Shown here piece after piece: positions 9,662 to 22,955 of a stretch of DNA of 64,000 nt. The position numbers were made by a program, and so were the translations under genes. The notes beneath the pieces are model-generated. The model did no database searches and was not told where the DNA came from. It worked only from the letters and a program-made list of their open reading frames with translations. Source of the stretch: Tamarix chinensis (taxonomy: Eukaryota > Streptophyta > Magnoliopsida > Caryophyllales > Tamaricaceae); NCBI GenBank assembly GCA_030549775.1, contig CM060175.1, forward strand, positions 96,649,470 through 96,713,469, read 5' to 3'. Within the stretch, counting starts at the first letter, position 1. Every line of letters starts with the position of its first letter.

Positions 9662-11369
9662 AGGCATATGACCCAACATAATTTTTTTCCCAAAGACAAG
9701 CTATATTCCCCCATAAGAAACCCTAAGTCCATAAATCAAGTATAAATTTTCCCATAAAATTCAGTATCTATCCTTAAAATATTATTATTGACAACATACC
9801 TAAAAATTAAGGTTTAAATCTAACGTCTTATATATGCAATAATAACCTACCTTTAAGGTTACTATTTACACTTCTCACAAAATATAATTTCAAAAATTAA
9901 CCACTAATTTTATCATGAGACTCATATAACTTTCAAATTTAATATGCATTTCTAAAATGTTGACATTCACAACATATCTAGAAATAAAGCTCAAACTCTA
10001 ACATTTCACAAATGTGATAATAATTTCACCCCTAGGATTACTATTCACTCTTAAAGTCATTTTTATCATTTATTGGACTTAGATTATTTATATTCACTTC
10101 CAATATTCAACACAATGTACTTAACCTATCTTGAACCAATGATCACATTAAAATATCTAATATTCTATTTTTAACCCTTATTTATCAAAATGCCCCTGTG
10201 ACAACTAAAATATAATTTTTTCACAAAAAAATATTATGAGTCCCATGAATGATTTTTCAACCTTCAACATCATCCTAGAAATACATAACCACAATTATAT
10301 TTAGATACTAAAAATCCTTATTCATACTAGCTAACAATACATACAAATTCATGATTTCCCAACTTTCTCACTTTTTCAACATACAACACCACATATCATA
10401 TAACATCATTATCACTATAATAGTATCCAAACGAAATTTCCAAATATGATATCACATACAAATATACACATATTACACATAAAAGCCCTAGATATGACAT
10501 GTGTTCTTACTAAAGTGTCTCTAGACTATAAGCAAGCAACATTTCCTCCTCCAATACATCTAGAATATCACCAGAAGTCAAAATACAAAAATATTAGACT
10601 TACAAAAAATTAAATAAGGAGACTAAGGCAAAAGAGAATAAGGAAAAGTGGAGGTAACCAAAAGTAGAAGGCTCGACAAAGGGTGGTGCACGGTAGAAGG
10701 CACGATGGTGCTCGAAGGAGAAAGCAAGGTGGAATGATCAAGAGAAGTGCGCAAGGCAGTGCATAGGCTGGGAGTGATGCATAGTTAGGCTTGAAAGGGT
10801 GGACGATCATGCTAGGTGCTCAAGGGTTAGGTGTGAGTCAACAAAAATGAATCTTGCAAGTACTATAAGATGAATAAGGGAGTCATATGGGGCATCGATG
10901 GCTGGGTGACAATGAGGGAGGTTGGTGGGGATAAGGTGATGATGGTTGGGTAAGAAGAGGGAGACGGGTTGGGAATGGCTGGGATAAGTGAGGTGTGAAG
11001 GACAATAAACATTGTGCATAGGGGGATGTAGAGGGTTGTGTGCAGAGGGTTGGTGGTGCATGGCACGAGTGAGCATGGTGTTAGGATAGGGGTTGTGTAG
11101 GGGTGCAATCAACTTTCATGACTGGAAGGGGAAGGAGAGGGAGACATGCATGCATATGGAAAGAGGTGTGCACAACTTCAAGTGGAAAGGAGGAAAAGAC
11201 ATGTTGGGGTTGTACACAAGCTGGGGGAAGGAAAAAAAAGGAAAAAGGAGAAAAAGAAAAAGGGAAGAAAAGGAAAAGGTGGAAAGAAAATTTTAGGGTT
11301 AGGATTTAAGTTAGGTTAAAATATTAATTAGTTGAGGTTAAAATTAGATAAAATTTTGGGGGTATTATG
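9662..11369 (-). mobile_element. LTR-C: probable diverged reverse LTR
   Basis: The order of A/T-rich DNA (9662-10600), G-rich repeats of GGTGCACGG type (10680-11100), a purine tract (11221-11290) and a terminal GGGGGTATTATG (about 11356-11367) follows the layout of LTR-D and LTR-F. The left edge truncates the gag reading. I could not find a clean TGTAACACCC start or a target duplication, so boundaries are approximate and family membership is inferred from architecture. Confidence 0.4.
9780..10070. repeat. Approximate 175-bp tandem duplication
   Basis: Text around 9789-9880 (TTGACAACATACCTAAAAAT and the following GGTTACTATTTACACT) recurs in diverged form at 9959-10055 (ACAACATATCTAGAAAT and GGATTACTATTCACTC). 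Confidence 0.55.
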
Positions 11370-11384
11370 AAGCATCTATGAGCT

Positions 11385-12420
11385 TCTTTGTTCGCTAGCA
11401 TGAATAGACAACCCAGGTAGTTTGTAACCTAAAGGTGGCCCTTAGAAGAAGATATGGAAGGCTTGGACATTACCTCACGTTAAGTCCTTTGCATAGGTAG
11501 TGTATCTGGATATCCTACGTACCAATGTGAATCTTGCTACAAGAGGTGTCAATGTGCAAGGCCAATGTGCGATTTGTATGCAAGAGGAAACCACTATCCA
11601 TTCGTTATTCGAATACCTAGTGACTCAAAAAATCTAGAGCTGTTGTTTGATATCAATGCAACTTGGACATAAATGGGCATTGGGTAAAGAATGCTTGGAT
11701 GATATTTATAGCACTAAACCTATTGAGACAACATGGATTCTTACATATACATGGCTATATGGTGGTACTTAAATGATTTTGTCTTCCAAGACAAGGATAG
11801 AGACATCAAGATTGTTTGAGATTTTATTTAAAAACTTCTTATGGGGCTATTGGGGTGATCAAAAGGACGATAATAGGCAACGTATGATCAATTATTGGGT
11901 AACTCCACAAGCAAGATTGTTGAAGGTCGATGTTGATACTAGGGAGGATAAAGGAGGGAATTAGGTGTTTGTGGAGGCTCATCAAGACTCTATTGATATT
12001 TTTCAATAGGTAAGTCAAAGGAGGGTGATGTAAAAATGAAGTGTGGAGGAAGTCGAATGCTTGGTGGTCTTATTGGGCTTGGAAATTCCACAATACATGA
12101 AGAATTTTGGGATCATGATTGAGTTTGATTGCATCCCTGTGATCTCAAAGTTATAGGAACCAAATGATATACGCTAAAGTCTAGGCCATAAGATGGATAA
12201 TGATATCTCATTGGGGTTCCTCATTAGGTGTCATAGAATGAAAGCATGTTCTGCGCGAGGACAACAAGTTAGCACACGAAGCCACAAAGCTCCGTTTATC
12301 AAACAATGTATTTGTTTGTTCATCTATTTTTCCTTTGACAATTACTAATGTAGCCATAATTGATCTTATTATTAGCGAGAATTAACCCAGTTTGGGCTCT
12401 CGTACCCCTAAAAAAATAAA
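11385..12420 (+). pseudogene. LINE ORF2 3' end (zf-RVT plus RNase H), LINE-2
   Basis: CAICMQEETTIHSLFEYL at about 11565-11625 matches the zinc-binding zf-RVT motif of plant L1 ORF2 (C..C..E...H.F..C). The text near 11900 (WVTPQARLLKVDVDT) matches the start of the LINE RNase H domain, and HVLREDNKLAHEATKL (about 12245-12295) matches its end (HV.RE.NK.AD.LAK). Several stops interrupt it. The copy ends in CCCCTAAAAAAATAAA near 12408-12423, a plausible short poly(A) tail. It is separate from the LINE dispersed between 17.6 and 62.1 kb. Confidence 0.7.
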
Positions 12421-13549
12421 TTTGTTAGAATATTTACCATGCATAAATAATCAATGCTATTAATTAATTACTTTAATTATAATTATGTTGGTTCAAAAAA
12501 ATTATAACAAGTATCATTATAATAATTATAATTATAACTATTATAATCAATTAATATAATTATATTTTTTATATATAGTATTTTGTTTAAAATGATCCTC
12601 CATAGTAGGATAATCACTAAGAGATTATATGATAATAATTAGGACTATTATTTTTACTATATTATAGAATAACCCTCCATGTATCACATATGAATTGGTG
12701 TATTATTTGTGTTTTAATTTGTTAATTTTTATTCCTTTAAAAGCTTAGCATAAGAGCTGAAGATAGAGGTAATATATTAAATTCAGCTAAAAATGTGTAT
12801 TCCATCTCAAATTTATTAACTTATGGACCGCTAAACTTATTATTTTAAAAAATCTACATAGTATCAAGACATGAATTTAAAATATTTAAGGGTATTTTAG
12901 GGAAGTGTAATAGCCTTCAATAACTATTTTTTAATTATAATTTTTAATAATTTAAATATAATTTAGTAAATTTGTTTTTTAAATAACAGCTAACAAGTGT
13001 AAGTCACCTAAATATAGTTGAAGTATTCGACCCCCTTAATTAATACTTTTTATTATACAAAGTGTGAATATTCCACCATTTTTTTTTCTTTTAGTTAAAC
13101 ATAATTAATATGTCAAATACGAACATTTTATTACTAAAATTTACTTTTTCATAGATGTGTGGGTTATAAAAATATCTAATAAAAAATGAGACGCATATGA
13201 AATAATCCCTTTGCATTTTATTGTTATATAAATTTTATATTGATAATTTCTCATCTCATATTGTTCGCAACTTTTTTTATTCTTTGTTGTCCAAGAAAAT
13301 TATAAGGTTTCTATTTAGAGAAATGGTATACATGGTTTCAAGGGTTATGGTACTAAAGATTAAAAAAATTATTACCTTTGATGCTAAATAAGTGTCATTT
13401 TAGATTTTTATACGCTTATTAAGATGCATGCAAATTGCTAATTATGTTCTTATTGAATATACTAATCAAATGATATTTGTAGTAGAAAAATTTAATGAGT
13501 AGAGGAAAGATAGGAAAAATAAATCAACTTGTGTATTAAAAGTCCAAAA
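12421..13549. other. A/T-rich intergenic DNA
   Basis: I see no coding region, no clear transposon end and no structured repeat. Base composition is strongly A/T. Confidence 0.6.
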
Positions 13550-14243
13550 TATTGATGGTAATGAGTCATATCTAATCATACCCAAATCTAGATGTGTTTA
13601 TATTACCTAGATTTAGATTAATTGGGTCTTAAAAAATTAGAGAGTGACCTAGACCCACTAGGTCTAATGGATAAATGGGTGTGGGTATTTTTAATTATTT
13701 TTTAATAATTTATATAAATATAAATAAAATACATTTATATTTTATATAACTTAATATATATTTTTTGTTTAAAAAAATCATCAGAGTGAAAATATAAATA
13801 TTTAAAAATAGTTACTTTAATATTTTAAATAGTATTTTAATACTTTTGAAATAAAATATTATACATATTACTTATAAAGTAGATACACATAAATAACATT
13901 AAAAATAAATAAATAAAGATTTAAAACAAGATAAAAATAGTGATGAAAAACATAATATTTGTATGTATTTATATATGTATATATATGCACGCGTGCGCTC
14001 ACATACACACACACACACATATATACTAAATGGATTTGATGGGTCGGGTTTGTGTTGAATACGGATACTACTAGACCTAATCCCAGACCCATTTAGATAT
14101 ATATGGATTTATATTTATTTAGATATATACGGATCTAAATGTGACCCAAACCCGTTAAGTTTAAAAATTATGGGCCCGGAACAGTTAAAAATGAGGCGGA
14201 TTTAATAGGTTTGGATTAGGTCCAAGAACCGTTGTCATCCCTA
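13550..14243. mobile_element. hAT-type non-autonomous element (MITE)
   Basis: The left end TATTGATGGTAATGAGTC and the right end GTTGTCATCCCTA are degenerate copies of the TAGGGATGRCAA terminal repeat seen intact at 36152. The candidate 8-bp target copies are GTCCAAAA (13542-13549) and ATTTAAAA (14244-14251). They differ only by three C/T or G/A transitions. Inside, GACCCA/TGGGTC motifs occur near both ends and the middle is A/T-rich. There is no transposase. Confidence 0.55.
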
Positions 14244-14689
14244 ATTTAAAATAATACTTTTTAAAAAAAATACTTTGATAAAATGATATTTATTATAAGT
14301 AGGAGAAGTGATCTTTAATAACCTCATATTGGTTGTGTATTTATAATACAAGTGCAAATTAATGCTATTTTGAGAAATAAATTACTCTTTTCCAAAATAT
14401 AGATTGCTTTAGAATAACACACACATATTAAGGTCTACTCCTTTACTTATTTATCATTACAAATATAATATAACTATTTTTGGAAAAAATATTATATATT
14501 TAATGATAGATAATGAGTTATTGGAGAAAGCGAGGGATTGTTAAACTTTACTTTGGATTATAATTTTTGAGAATTTTATCTTTTCTCATACAATATTTCT
14601 TTAATTTTCTATATTTTACCTCTTCAATCTAACCTATTTTTCATAAATTAAGAGTTGACAATAGATACCAATCTAATGAAAGAAAGTTA

Positions 14690-15960
14690 GTATATGTTTG
14701 TTTACTCATTTGAAAAGTAATAATATATTTGAAGTAATAATATTCTTAAATAATAATAACGTTTGGTAGGCACATCTAATTTATACCTCAAGTAATAAAG
14801 GTGTTTGATAACATATTTGATCTAAAATAAATTAAAGTAAATTAACAATTTTGGATATTTTTTATTTAAAAAAAATTCTTATAATACTTATTTATTTGTT
14901 TGTTAATAGATTTATTTTTTATAAGAAATATTCAGCAATAATAATAATTAAAAAATAATAATCATGAATAATTAATATTATAAAAATTAATTTTTATTAT
15001 AATATTAATAATCACTATATATTATTAAGATTTATTATTATTAATAATATTGATCAAAATATAATATATAGCTAAGAATTAATATAACTAATAATAAGAA
15101 TTGCTAGTAATAATTAATTATAATTAATATTAGTATGCATATTATATGTAATAATTTATATTAATAATGAATAATAATAATTATTAATATTATTTATTAT
15201 TATTAATAGTTTTCATAATGTAATATATTGTTAAGAATTAATATAATTAATAATAATAAATGATATTGATAATTAATTGTAATTATTAATAATAATTTAT
15301 AATCATTAATAATGAATAAGTACTAATCAATAATTATTATCATATTCATAATTATTAATCATCATTAATATTAATTATTATTGATATTTTTAGTGATATA
15401 ACATATTCTTAAGAATTAATTTATGTAATGGTAATAATTGATAGTAATAACTAATTATAGTTAATATTAATATTTATATTAATAAAAAATAATTATTACT
15501 CATAAATATTAATAATTAAGATTAATTATTATGATAATAATATTATTAATTAATTAATAATAATAATAATAATAATAATAATTATTATTATTATTATTAT
15601 TATTATTATCTATTATTAAGAAGTCATATAATCAATAATAACAATTGATTCTATTTATTTATTATAAATAATATTATACGTATATTAATAATTAATATCA
15701 ATAAATATAAATAATTATTCATATTAATTATTATTGTTATTATAGTATTAATAATTTATTATTATTATTATTATTTTTATATAATAAATGATCAATAAAC
15801 TATAATAATTAATAATTAATATGCTCAATAATAATAATGATTTAATATTAAGAATTTATAATGATTAATATTAACTATTATTATTATTATTCATAATATT
15901 ATATATTACTAATAATTAATTATAATTAATACTGATATGTATATCAATAATTAATAAGTG
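14690..15960. repeat. Extreme A/T block with degenerate tandem units
   Basis: About 1.25 kb is composed almost only of A and T, largely permutations of TAAT and ATTA. An anchor of the form AYATAYNSTTAAGAATTAAT recurs near 15065, 15223 and 15401, suggesting unequal tandem units of about 160-180 bp. No coding capacity is expected. Confidence 0.65.
15555..15609. repeat. (AAT)n-(ATT)n palindrome
   Basis: A run of AAT units is followed directly by a run of ATT units, giving a near-perfect inverted repeat of about 27 bp per arm. Confidence 0.8.
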
Positions 15961-16381
15961 TAACTTGGTAATAGTATAGGATAGATTATATATTTATTAA
16001 AAATAGTGAAGCCTACTCGTGAAATAATAATATGGTAGATAATATAGATAATGGAATTTAAAATATAATATGTGAAACAAATAGTTTAAATTCATCCGAA
16101 ACAAATATGAGATATTATGGAGTAAACTAACATAGCTTTAATGAAATTCTCTTCTAATTGTAACGGTGAAATTTAAGTTTGTAGTTGGTTAAATTTGATA
16201 TACATGTCTCAAATTTACCTTTTTCTTAGTCAAGAAACCAAAGTATTTGATGGATATTTATTATTCAAAGATTTTGGATATCTAAGTTAAGGAGATAGAT
16301 GACGCCATACAGTAAAAAAAAAACCTTCAACATTAAGTTAATCCACCAAATGACAAATAAAAAAAAACAAATAGTCTTAGC

Positions 16382-16598
16382 TAGGGTTATAAATGAATCG
16401 AGTCAAGCCGAATATTTTTGGACCCAAACTGGGCTCGTTTTACTAAACGAGCCTAAAATAAAGCTTGGATTTGGCTTATTTAACTAAATAAATGAGCCAA
16501 GTTAAGCTTTTAATACGCTTAGCTCATAAGACAAACCGAGCTTTTAATTAACCTAGTTGAGCCAAATACCGAGTTAGCTCAGTTGTTTTGCAACCCTA
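16382..16598. mobile_element. hAT-type MITE, 217 bp
   Basis: The ends TAGGGTTATAAA and TTTGCAACCCTA form an imperfect 12-bp terminal inverted repeat. They are flanked by 8-bp target copies GTCTTAGC (16374-16381) and GTCCTAGC (16599-16606), which differ by one transition. The interior contains alternating CTCGTTTA, GAGCC and AAGCTT motifs in both orientations and no coding region. Confidence 0.8.
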
Positions 16599-17480
16599 GT
16601 CCTAGCTAATTTAAAGACACATGAAGTACCATTTGCATGTTTCTTTCCTAGGTTGATTCCATTTTTTTAAAATGTAAAATTTAGATTACCTGTCAAATTA
16701 CAAGTGTTTATTACAAATTTCTTCACTTTATGCCCGGTAAAACCTCTCCATATTTGAGTTTCCTCAAAACCTCCCATCCACCATATCTAATATGTATTAT
16801 TTCATTCTCAAATGCATTATCATAATTCTAACTATTTTTAAAGATGTATTCAAGTACCTAGGTGATTCGAGGCGTAGGAAATTGAATGACAATAGAGCCT
16901 ATGAGTTGTTTATGTTTTTAAGAAACCACCATTGTTGATGAGCATATACATTTGCACTTAATTGATATGCTCTAATGATTATTGGAAGAAGTGCTCAATT
17001 TGGAGCAAGTTAATGTAATAATGGAGGGTTGTAGGGGACTAGAAGAGGTCCGATCCATGAAAAGAGAAAGAAAGAAAAGTGGCAACAATTAGGTCACCTA
17101 TAATAGAGCAAGAAAGACAATATTGTTTGCATGGCTTCATTTTAACCTGTCTGGGGGTATTGCACACCTATTGGGCACGATGTTAATTAATTTGAGAGGA
17201 AAAGTTATCTATATTCTCTAGGTGTCCAGCATGCAAACACTCATAGTGTATTATATAATTTTTGGTCAATTTTCTATTACTAATTCTAGTTTGGGGAGTT
17301 TGCAACCTAATAAAGTGTGTCAATGCATGTGATTAACTAATTTCATACACTTGAGTTTTTTAAATGGATTTTTTTCTCAAGTTTTGGTGTATTGATCAAT
17401 TAATATTTAGAAGTTGATATATTTATCATTTATTCTTTAGTGTGTATTATTTATTTTTTAATGCATAATATATACTTACT
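16599..17480. other. Unassigned intergenic DNA
   Basis: I see no recognisable protein, element end or structured repeat. It may include the 5' flank of the LINE that starts near 17.6 kb. Confidence 0.45.
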
Positions 17481-17488
17481 CACTCTGC

Positions 17489-17495
17489 TATAAAA
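17489..17495 (+). promoter_or_regulatory. TATA-like box upstream of the LINE ORF1 start
   Basis: TATAAAA lies 150 bp before the first plausible LINE ATG (17639). Plant L1 promoters are often internal and TATA-less, so this may be chance. Confidence 0.3.
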
Positions 17496-17638
17496 GGATT
17501 AAGGTGAATTTTTTGAATTTGGGTCTTTTTGAAGAAAACAAATTCAAAGCTTATCTCTCACATAAACAAACTTACCATATTTCACTCCCAAATCTCACAA
17601 GTGGATCGAAATCTTTAAAACTATTTCTAATTTCTACT

Positions 17639-18780
17639 ATGGCATCAAGATCAACCTCCATCCATCCAACATAGCTTATATTTGTTGGTTTAGTGAAGCT
17701 CTTGAAATGACACCGCCTGCTAGATTACAAAAATGTAATATTCTTCCTGCCATGATTCACAATGAAATTGTTGTTCCCTATATCAATTAGGTATACTTAT
17801 GTATATAAATATTGTACCTTTTAAAATATTAAAGTTTATAGGTTTATAGAGCCACCTAAGGGAAATATGTGTACATTATTGATCCCTAAAGTCAAATCTA
17901 AGCATTAGTAAGGATGGATAAACAAAAAAATTGAGATAATTTTGGGACAAATAAAAGAAAATGCTAAAGATATCCTTAAGGGAGATGGTTAAGAATTTAA
18001 AATTAGAAATATGTATCATATAATAACACTGGCTAATTTATGTATTTGACATATATTCCCTAGGTAATATTATTCTAGAAAGAAAATTAAATATTTATCC
18101 ATAGCCCTGAGGGCTATTGTTAGCAAAACCAATAAATAAATCATGTAAATATATTATTCTTTCATCTTATTTAGTTACCCTATTTGTGAAGATTATACTC
18201 TCCTCTATTGAGTATAAGAAGTTAGGTAGGCACCAAAGGCATTGTCTTATTATCAAGCCTTTAGGGTGTGCAATAAGGTATGAGACCGTGTGTATCAAGA
18301 TACATGGCTTGTGGACTTTGGAGGCATCTATGAGTTGATCAATATTGGAAATGGTTTCAGTGTGATCAAGCTCCCTAAAAAATGGAGGTTTATGAGTACA
18401 TTTTGACTATAGGTCATGGGTAATTTATGGCCAATGCCTAACGGTTTGGAAGCGGTCACTAAATTTTTTGGATTTCGACTGCTTCAATGACTTCTACCTT
18501 GGCATGAGTTTGAATCTTGGAGATTCCTTTAGAATCCTATGGAGACCTGGATAAGTTGAATCTTATAGGGCATCGCATATGAAAGTTCATCAAATTTGAC
18601 TCTTGCACCACAGAAGACTTAAAAAGGAATTTTGTTCAAATTTCTTTTGAATTGGATCTCAAAAAGGTGTTGTTATCTAAATCTTACCTTGGTACAACCC
18701 CGTAAACATTGAGTATGAGGAGATCCATATGGATTTGATCATACCCATGAGTCTTTCCTTATTATAGATTCAACAAAAGC
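17639..18780 (+). pseudogene. LINE-1 copy ORF1 (DUF4283-like RNA-binding protein)
   Basis: A candidate start MASRSTSIHPT at 17639 is soon followed by a stop. Recognisable protein runs from about 18280 to 18770: INIGNGFSVIKLPKKW, WVIYGQCLTVWKRS, then in another frame IPLESYGDLDKLNLIG and KFIKFDSCT, then FVQISFELDLKKVLLSK and NIEYEEIHMDL. In plant L1 ORF1 proteins these blocks read GNGFF.V.F, G.W.+.G..LTV..W, V.LPGLP.E.++...L..IG..+GK...D, R..V..+LDL.KPL. and +EYEGLH.IC. The order is right, but frames shift and the CCHC zinc knuckle is lost. It is the first of the dispersed LINE pieces and precedes its endonuclease at 19690. Confidence 0.65.
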
Positions 18781-19689
18781 AATAGAAACAGACAGAAGAT
18801 GACATGAATGTTGTGGGGGATTCATACTATTCAAAAGCAGAAATAAAAAGAGTAAGAGGAAGCACAAACTTTTTATCCCTAAATAACTATCTTAGGCATA
18901 AACCACAAGTGTGCGTGCAACCAACGACAAGCCAGACCTACACCTAAAAGAACGGATAATGATGAGGTTTAAGGAGTGAAGTCCACCACATCCCAAGCAA
19001 AATATATTGCTTTTGGGATTTGAAACACTACTAAGCTGATTAGGAGGAAGAATCATTCCTCTCTGAGAAAGAGGATCAAAGGTAGAAGAAGATTTAGGAG
19101 TCAGATTTTGAACTTAAAAAGGCACATGATAATCAAGTGACACACATCAACCAATCATCCACTATCATTCAGAGTTAAGAAAACAAAATTATATTATATC
19201 ATGCCTTCTCTCAAAATACATATCCCCACTAAATCAACCACTTTGGGCTAGGCGATTGTGGGTTCAACCCAATTGGCAATAAGCCTTTAGTTTAGAGTAA
19301 GGGTTCTCCTTCTTTATACTCCCTTAGCAAATATTGCAAATAGGAGCACTTGGTAATCTAACCCTACAAAAAGTGTGTTTTTTTTAGGATAGGCAATTCC
19401 ATAATGTTAATGTTGATATTTTTCCTACTTTATCTACGTAAGTTTTGAAGCCTAATATAGGGAGAGAGAGTGATGGTATCATACCTAGACATGATGTTGT
19501 CCTCTTATAAATTATTAGGTAAATACGCCTAACCATAAAACCACTTACATAAAAATGTGATAATAAATGCACTTTATATATTAATATGAGTGTGGGTTAA
19601 TGGTTAGTCGAGCTCACCTAAAAATTTCTTCTGTCCTAGGGTCTTTAGTCCAGACCCAACAACACACAAAATTTTATGATTTATTATGA
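18781..19689. other. Non-coding remnant between LINE ORF1 and ORF2
   Basis: No clear protein similarity is seen. It could be decayed C-terminal ORF1 or inserted sequence. Confidence 0.35.
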
Positions 19690-20031
19690 GTTTATAAGGA
19701 ATGGTGTAAATTCCTCTTTTGGAATGTGCAAGAAACAAGTCTTTCTAGGCTCATTTTTCTTCCTCGATCAAATTGTACATGCCTATACTAGCACTGTTAG
19801 TAGAGACTAAAATTAGTGGTGACAAATTAAGTCAATTCAGTAATAACAAAGCTCCCTTTTACTAGTGATGCTAGAGTTGACACTCTTAGAGATTTAATGG
19901 AGGTATATGGATGCTTTAGAGGAAGGAAGGTATCTAAATCATAGTTTTAAGGGCTACTTCCTAGCCTTAACATGTACATGTTTTCCTTTGGACAAGTCAA
20001 AAAGTTCTTTTGATAGTTAGATAGGAATATA
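19690..20031 (+). pseudogene. LINE ORF2 endonuclease, N-terminal piece
   Basis: The plus strand gives FWNVQET and then, one frame off, LLVETKISGDKLSQF and DARVDTLRDLMEVYG. Plant L1 apurinic endonucleases begin with (I)(L/S)WNCRG followed by a L(V/L)ETK(I/V)SG catalytic block containing the ET. The piece stops at LTR-D; the domain resumes at 25091 with the VVGCNFNDI block (family GDFNEI). Confidence 0.65.
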
Positions 20032-20769
20032 TGTAACACCCTAAAATTCACTATTTTTTTAAAAATAGAAACACTTAAATTAAAATCTGTGAATTCTAAT
20101 AATGTTACCGCTACATTTAGTACCAGACCGGTTCACTTCAACCGTTTCAGTACTAAGTGTTAAGGCTAAAAAGGATTATTTTCCAACTTAAACCGAGAGT
20201 TCATAAAAAGAACTAGAAAGATCATAACATAGAAATCAGAGTACGTATAAAAGTTTATAATCAATCATAAGATAGAAATCAGAGTGCGAAATCAAAATTC
20301 CTCAGAGGGAATAATATTTATAAATATTAATATTTAATTCATGAAAATCCAATACAGAAAATAAATATCATAAAGAAATAGAATGACATAAGAGAGAATC
20401 TGGCCACGTCACTCCGATCTTCGAACCAAGCCCATAATCAACACTCGGCCTCGCTTGATGTCTCGTAGACATTAAAGGCATCAAAATATGCATCACCCAC
20501 CTGCACAAAGTTAGAAGAGCCTATTGCTCGTGGGAATGAGCATCACCCATGAAAAGGGTGATCAGTACGCTACGTACTGAGTAAGGTAACCATGCACTAA
20601 GGCCAACACATATAAGCACGTAATTCAAACCGGATAATAATAAAGACAACATATGATCATTTTGGAGAAATAATAATCAAAGGTAATTTATAGTGTGGAT
20701 TAATTACTTATTTAATCTCTTATGGATACTTATTATACACCATGCTCTTTATCAAGTCCACGCGAGTAC

Positions 20770-21125
20770 GGGAAACCCACTATTTTAGCTGGTGGATCGA
20801 TCTCTAGGGCATTTCAGCACCTAGCCACGATTATAGCCGGTGGATAAGTTATTTATAGGGTAACATACCCTAACTACTATTATTCGCCGATGGATCGGTT
20901 TGACCCCTACTCATATAGTATTCCACTGTAAGTATTAGTATCTTTTACGTGTCTTAACAAACTTTAGGGTTTGGTTTATTGAGCTCGGGATCCCCCACTA
21001 TTATAATTGGTGGATCGGTCATACATAGGGCAACATGCCCTAACCACTATTATATGCCGGTGGATCGGTCTCTAGGGCACTCCGGCACCTGGCCACTATT
21101 ATACCAGTGGATCGGTCTGGGCTCG
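20770..21125. repeat. CCGGTGG tandem module of LTR-D
   Basis: Two higher-order units contain copies of CCACTATTATARCCGGTGG or close variants alternating with GGTCTCTAGGGCAYTYCRGC. The orientation is opposite to that in LTR-A. Confidence 0.8.
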
Positions 21126-21784
21126 ACTCAATACTCTTTCACTTTACATGATTAATGTCTTACGTGTCTTATTCAAAATCGTCACCCTATACATGCATGA
21201 TTCACTCCCTCCACGCTTATTCTCCAATTGAACCATACCATATCATAAGAACCTTGCACCTCCTAACTTGCGTCAACAACCTTTCCTCTATACTATAACT
21301 CACACTAGAAGTCCAACTCTGATATATGTGGGTTAAGGCCCACTACTATATATCTCCAAGTCCACTCATTACCTTACTCTAGGGTGTTCCCCAGAAACCC
21401 TAATTTAGGCCTAAGTGGCCCATCCTACTCCATCTCACACAACCCAATTCATTTTTTTATACTCCACACATCATAACCAATAGACTCCACCCTTATCATC
21501 ACACTTTAATCACCAAGTACACGTATGACTACGAAACCCTAAGTAGCCACACCAAAATCTAGCTCAGTCTCCTACGTAACCTTATATGGTCCCACGTAAT
21601 ATTTTTCATTCAAAGCATTCCAACACCCAAACAACACTTCCATTAGCTTCCTCACACCACATATCAACTTTCCATACGTAAAATTTAGCCCCATGCCGAC
21701 TTTATACACCCTATATAACCTTTCAAACTTTTCATGCAAAACTCTAAAACTCCCACGTGAAACCCTAGATTCACTCATATAAAC

Positions 21785-22105
21785 CCTAGATTCCTCCATG
21801 TAACCCTAGATTCCTCCATGTAAAACCCTAGATCCATTCATGCACATCCATAGATTCTTCCATGCCAAACCCTAGATTCTTCCCTATGTATTTAGATTCT
21901 CCCATACAAAACCATAGATTCGATTCTTCCATGCAACACCATAAATTAAATTTTCCCATAAAAAACCATAGATTTGATTCTCCCATGCAACACCTTAGAT
22001 TAAATTCTTCCATACAAAACCATAGATTAGATTCTCCCATGCAACACCATAGATTAGATTCTCCTATACAAAACCATAGATTTTCCCACACGAAGCCCTA
22101 GATTC
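21785..22105. repeat. 28-29-bp minisatellite
   Basis: Around eleven units alternate between CCATGCAACACCATAGATT and CCATACAAAACCATAGATT followed by a short AGATTCTYC segment. To the left they merge into AAACCCTAGATTCCTCCATG units. Translations in both directions give periodic nonsense peptides and are not proteins. Confidence 0.85.
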
Positions 22106-22789
22106 TTCCACTCTTTTATTTTATTTAAAATCTCCATTTTATTCTTCCACTCATGGATCATTAAAATATCTAGGTCAACTCACATCCCTTGGTCAACTTA
22201 CTCCCCTTGGTCAACCTATTTCTCTTTTTGTAAACTTACCTCCCTTGGTCAATTTCTTTCCCCATTCTCCTTTTTCATCCTTTCCCCCACACAATACCAC
22301 ATCAAACATCCTCACATTCATGTTTTAAAGGGGTCACAACACATTTCATCATATTCCATAATATTTCATCACATATACATAATACACATGCCATATGAAA
22401 ACACATAAGCATACCTCAACTTTACATCGTACTATACACGAAATAATTATAACGATTAACATAAGATACATAACATATAAAGCATATAATGCACATCAAT
22501 ACACATAAGGCCTTAGTTACTCCCTTACCTAAAACGACACCGGTCTTGGAGCACACTTCTACGCCTCCTTAGGGCTTTGATTGGTCTCCTCTATAAGAGG
22601 GAACAACTAAAGATTAGATTCCCTCCTACTATAAATACCATTATTTCCTAATTTGTTCTAAGATTAGGTTTTTGATAAAATAATAACATATTAATAAAAA
22701 TGACATTAACTAATTACTAATTTTGCTAAAGATATAAGAAATAATAGTAATATTGTAAAAGTTGATAATATAAGGTTTGAAGACTTTAC

Positions 22790-22790
22790 C

Positions 22791-22836
<46 letters not shown>

Positions 22837-22895
22837 TACTAAAAATAATAATAATGATAATAGTAATAATGATAATAATAACGATAATAATAACG

Positions 22896-22955
<60 letters not shown>

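Noticed and set aside
10807..11309. Overlapping frames in LTR-C
   Set aside because: They come from G-rich and purine-rich LTR DNA and are open on both strands at once.
19215..19275. Possible tRNA-derived SINE with a B-box-like GGTTCAACCC
   Set aside because: No convincing A box, cloverleaf or poly(A) end could be found around it.
21828..22101. Periodic peptides with ESNLW and MQHHRLDSP units
   Set aside because: Both strands give them from the 28-29-bp minisatellite, so they reflect the repeat and not a protein.
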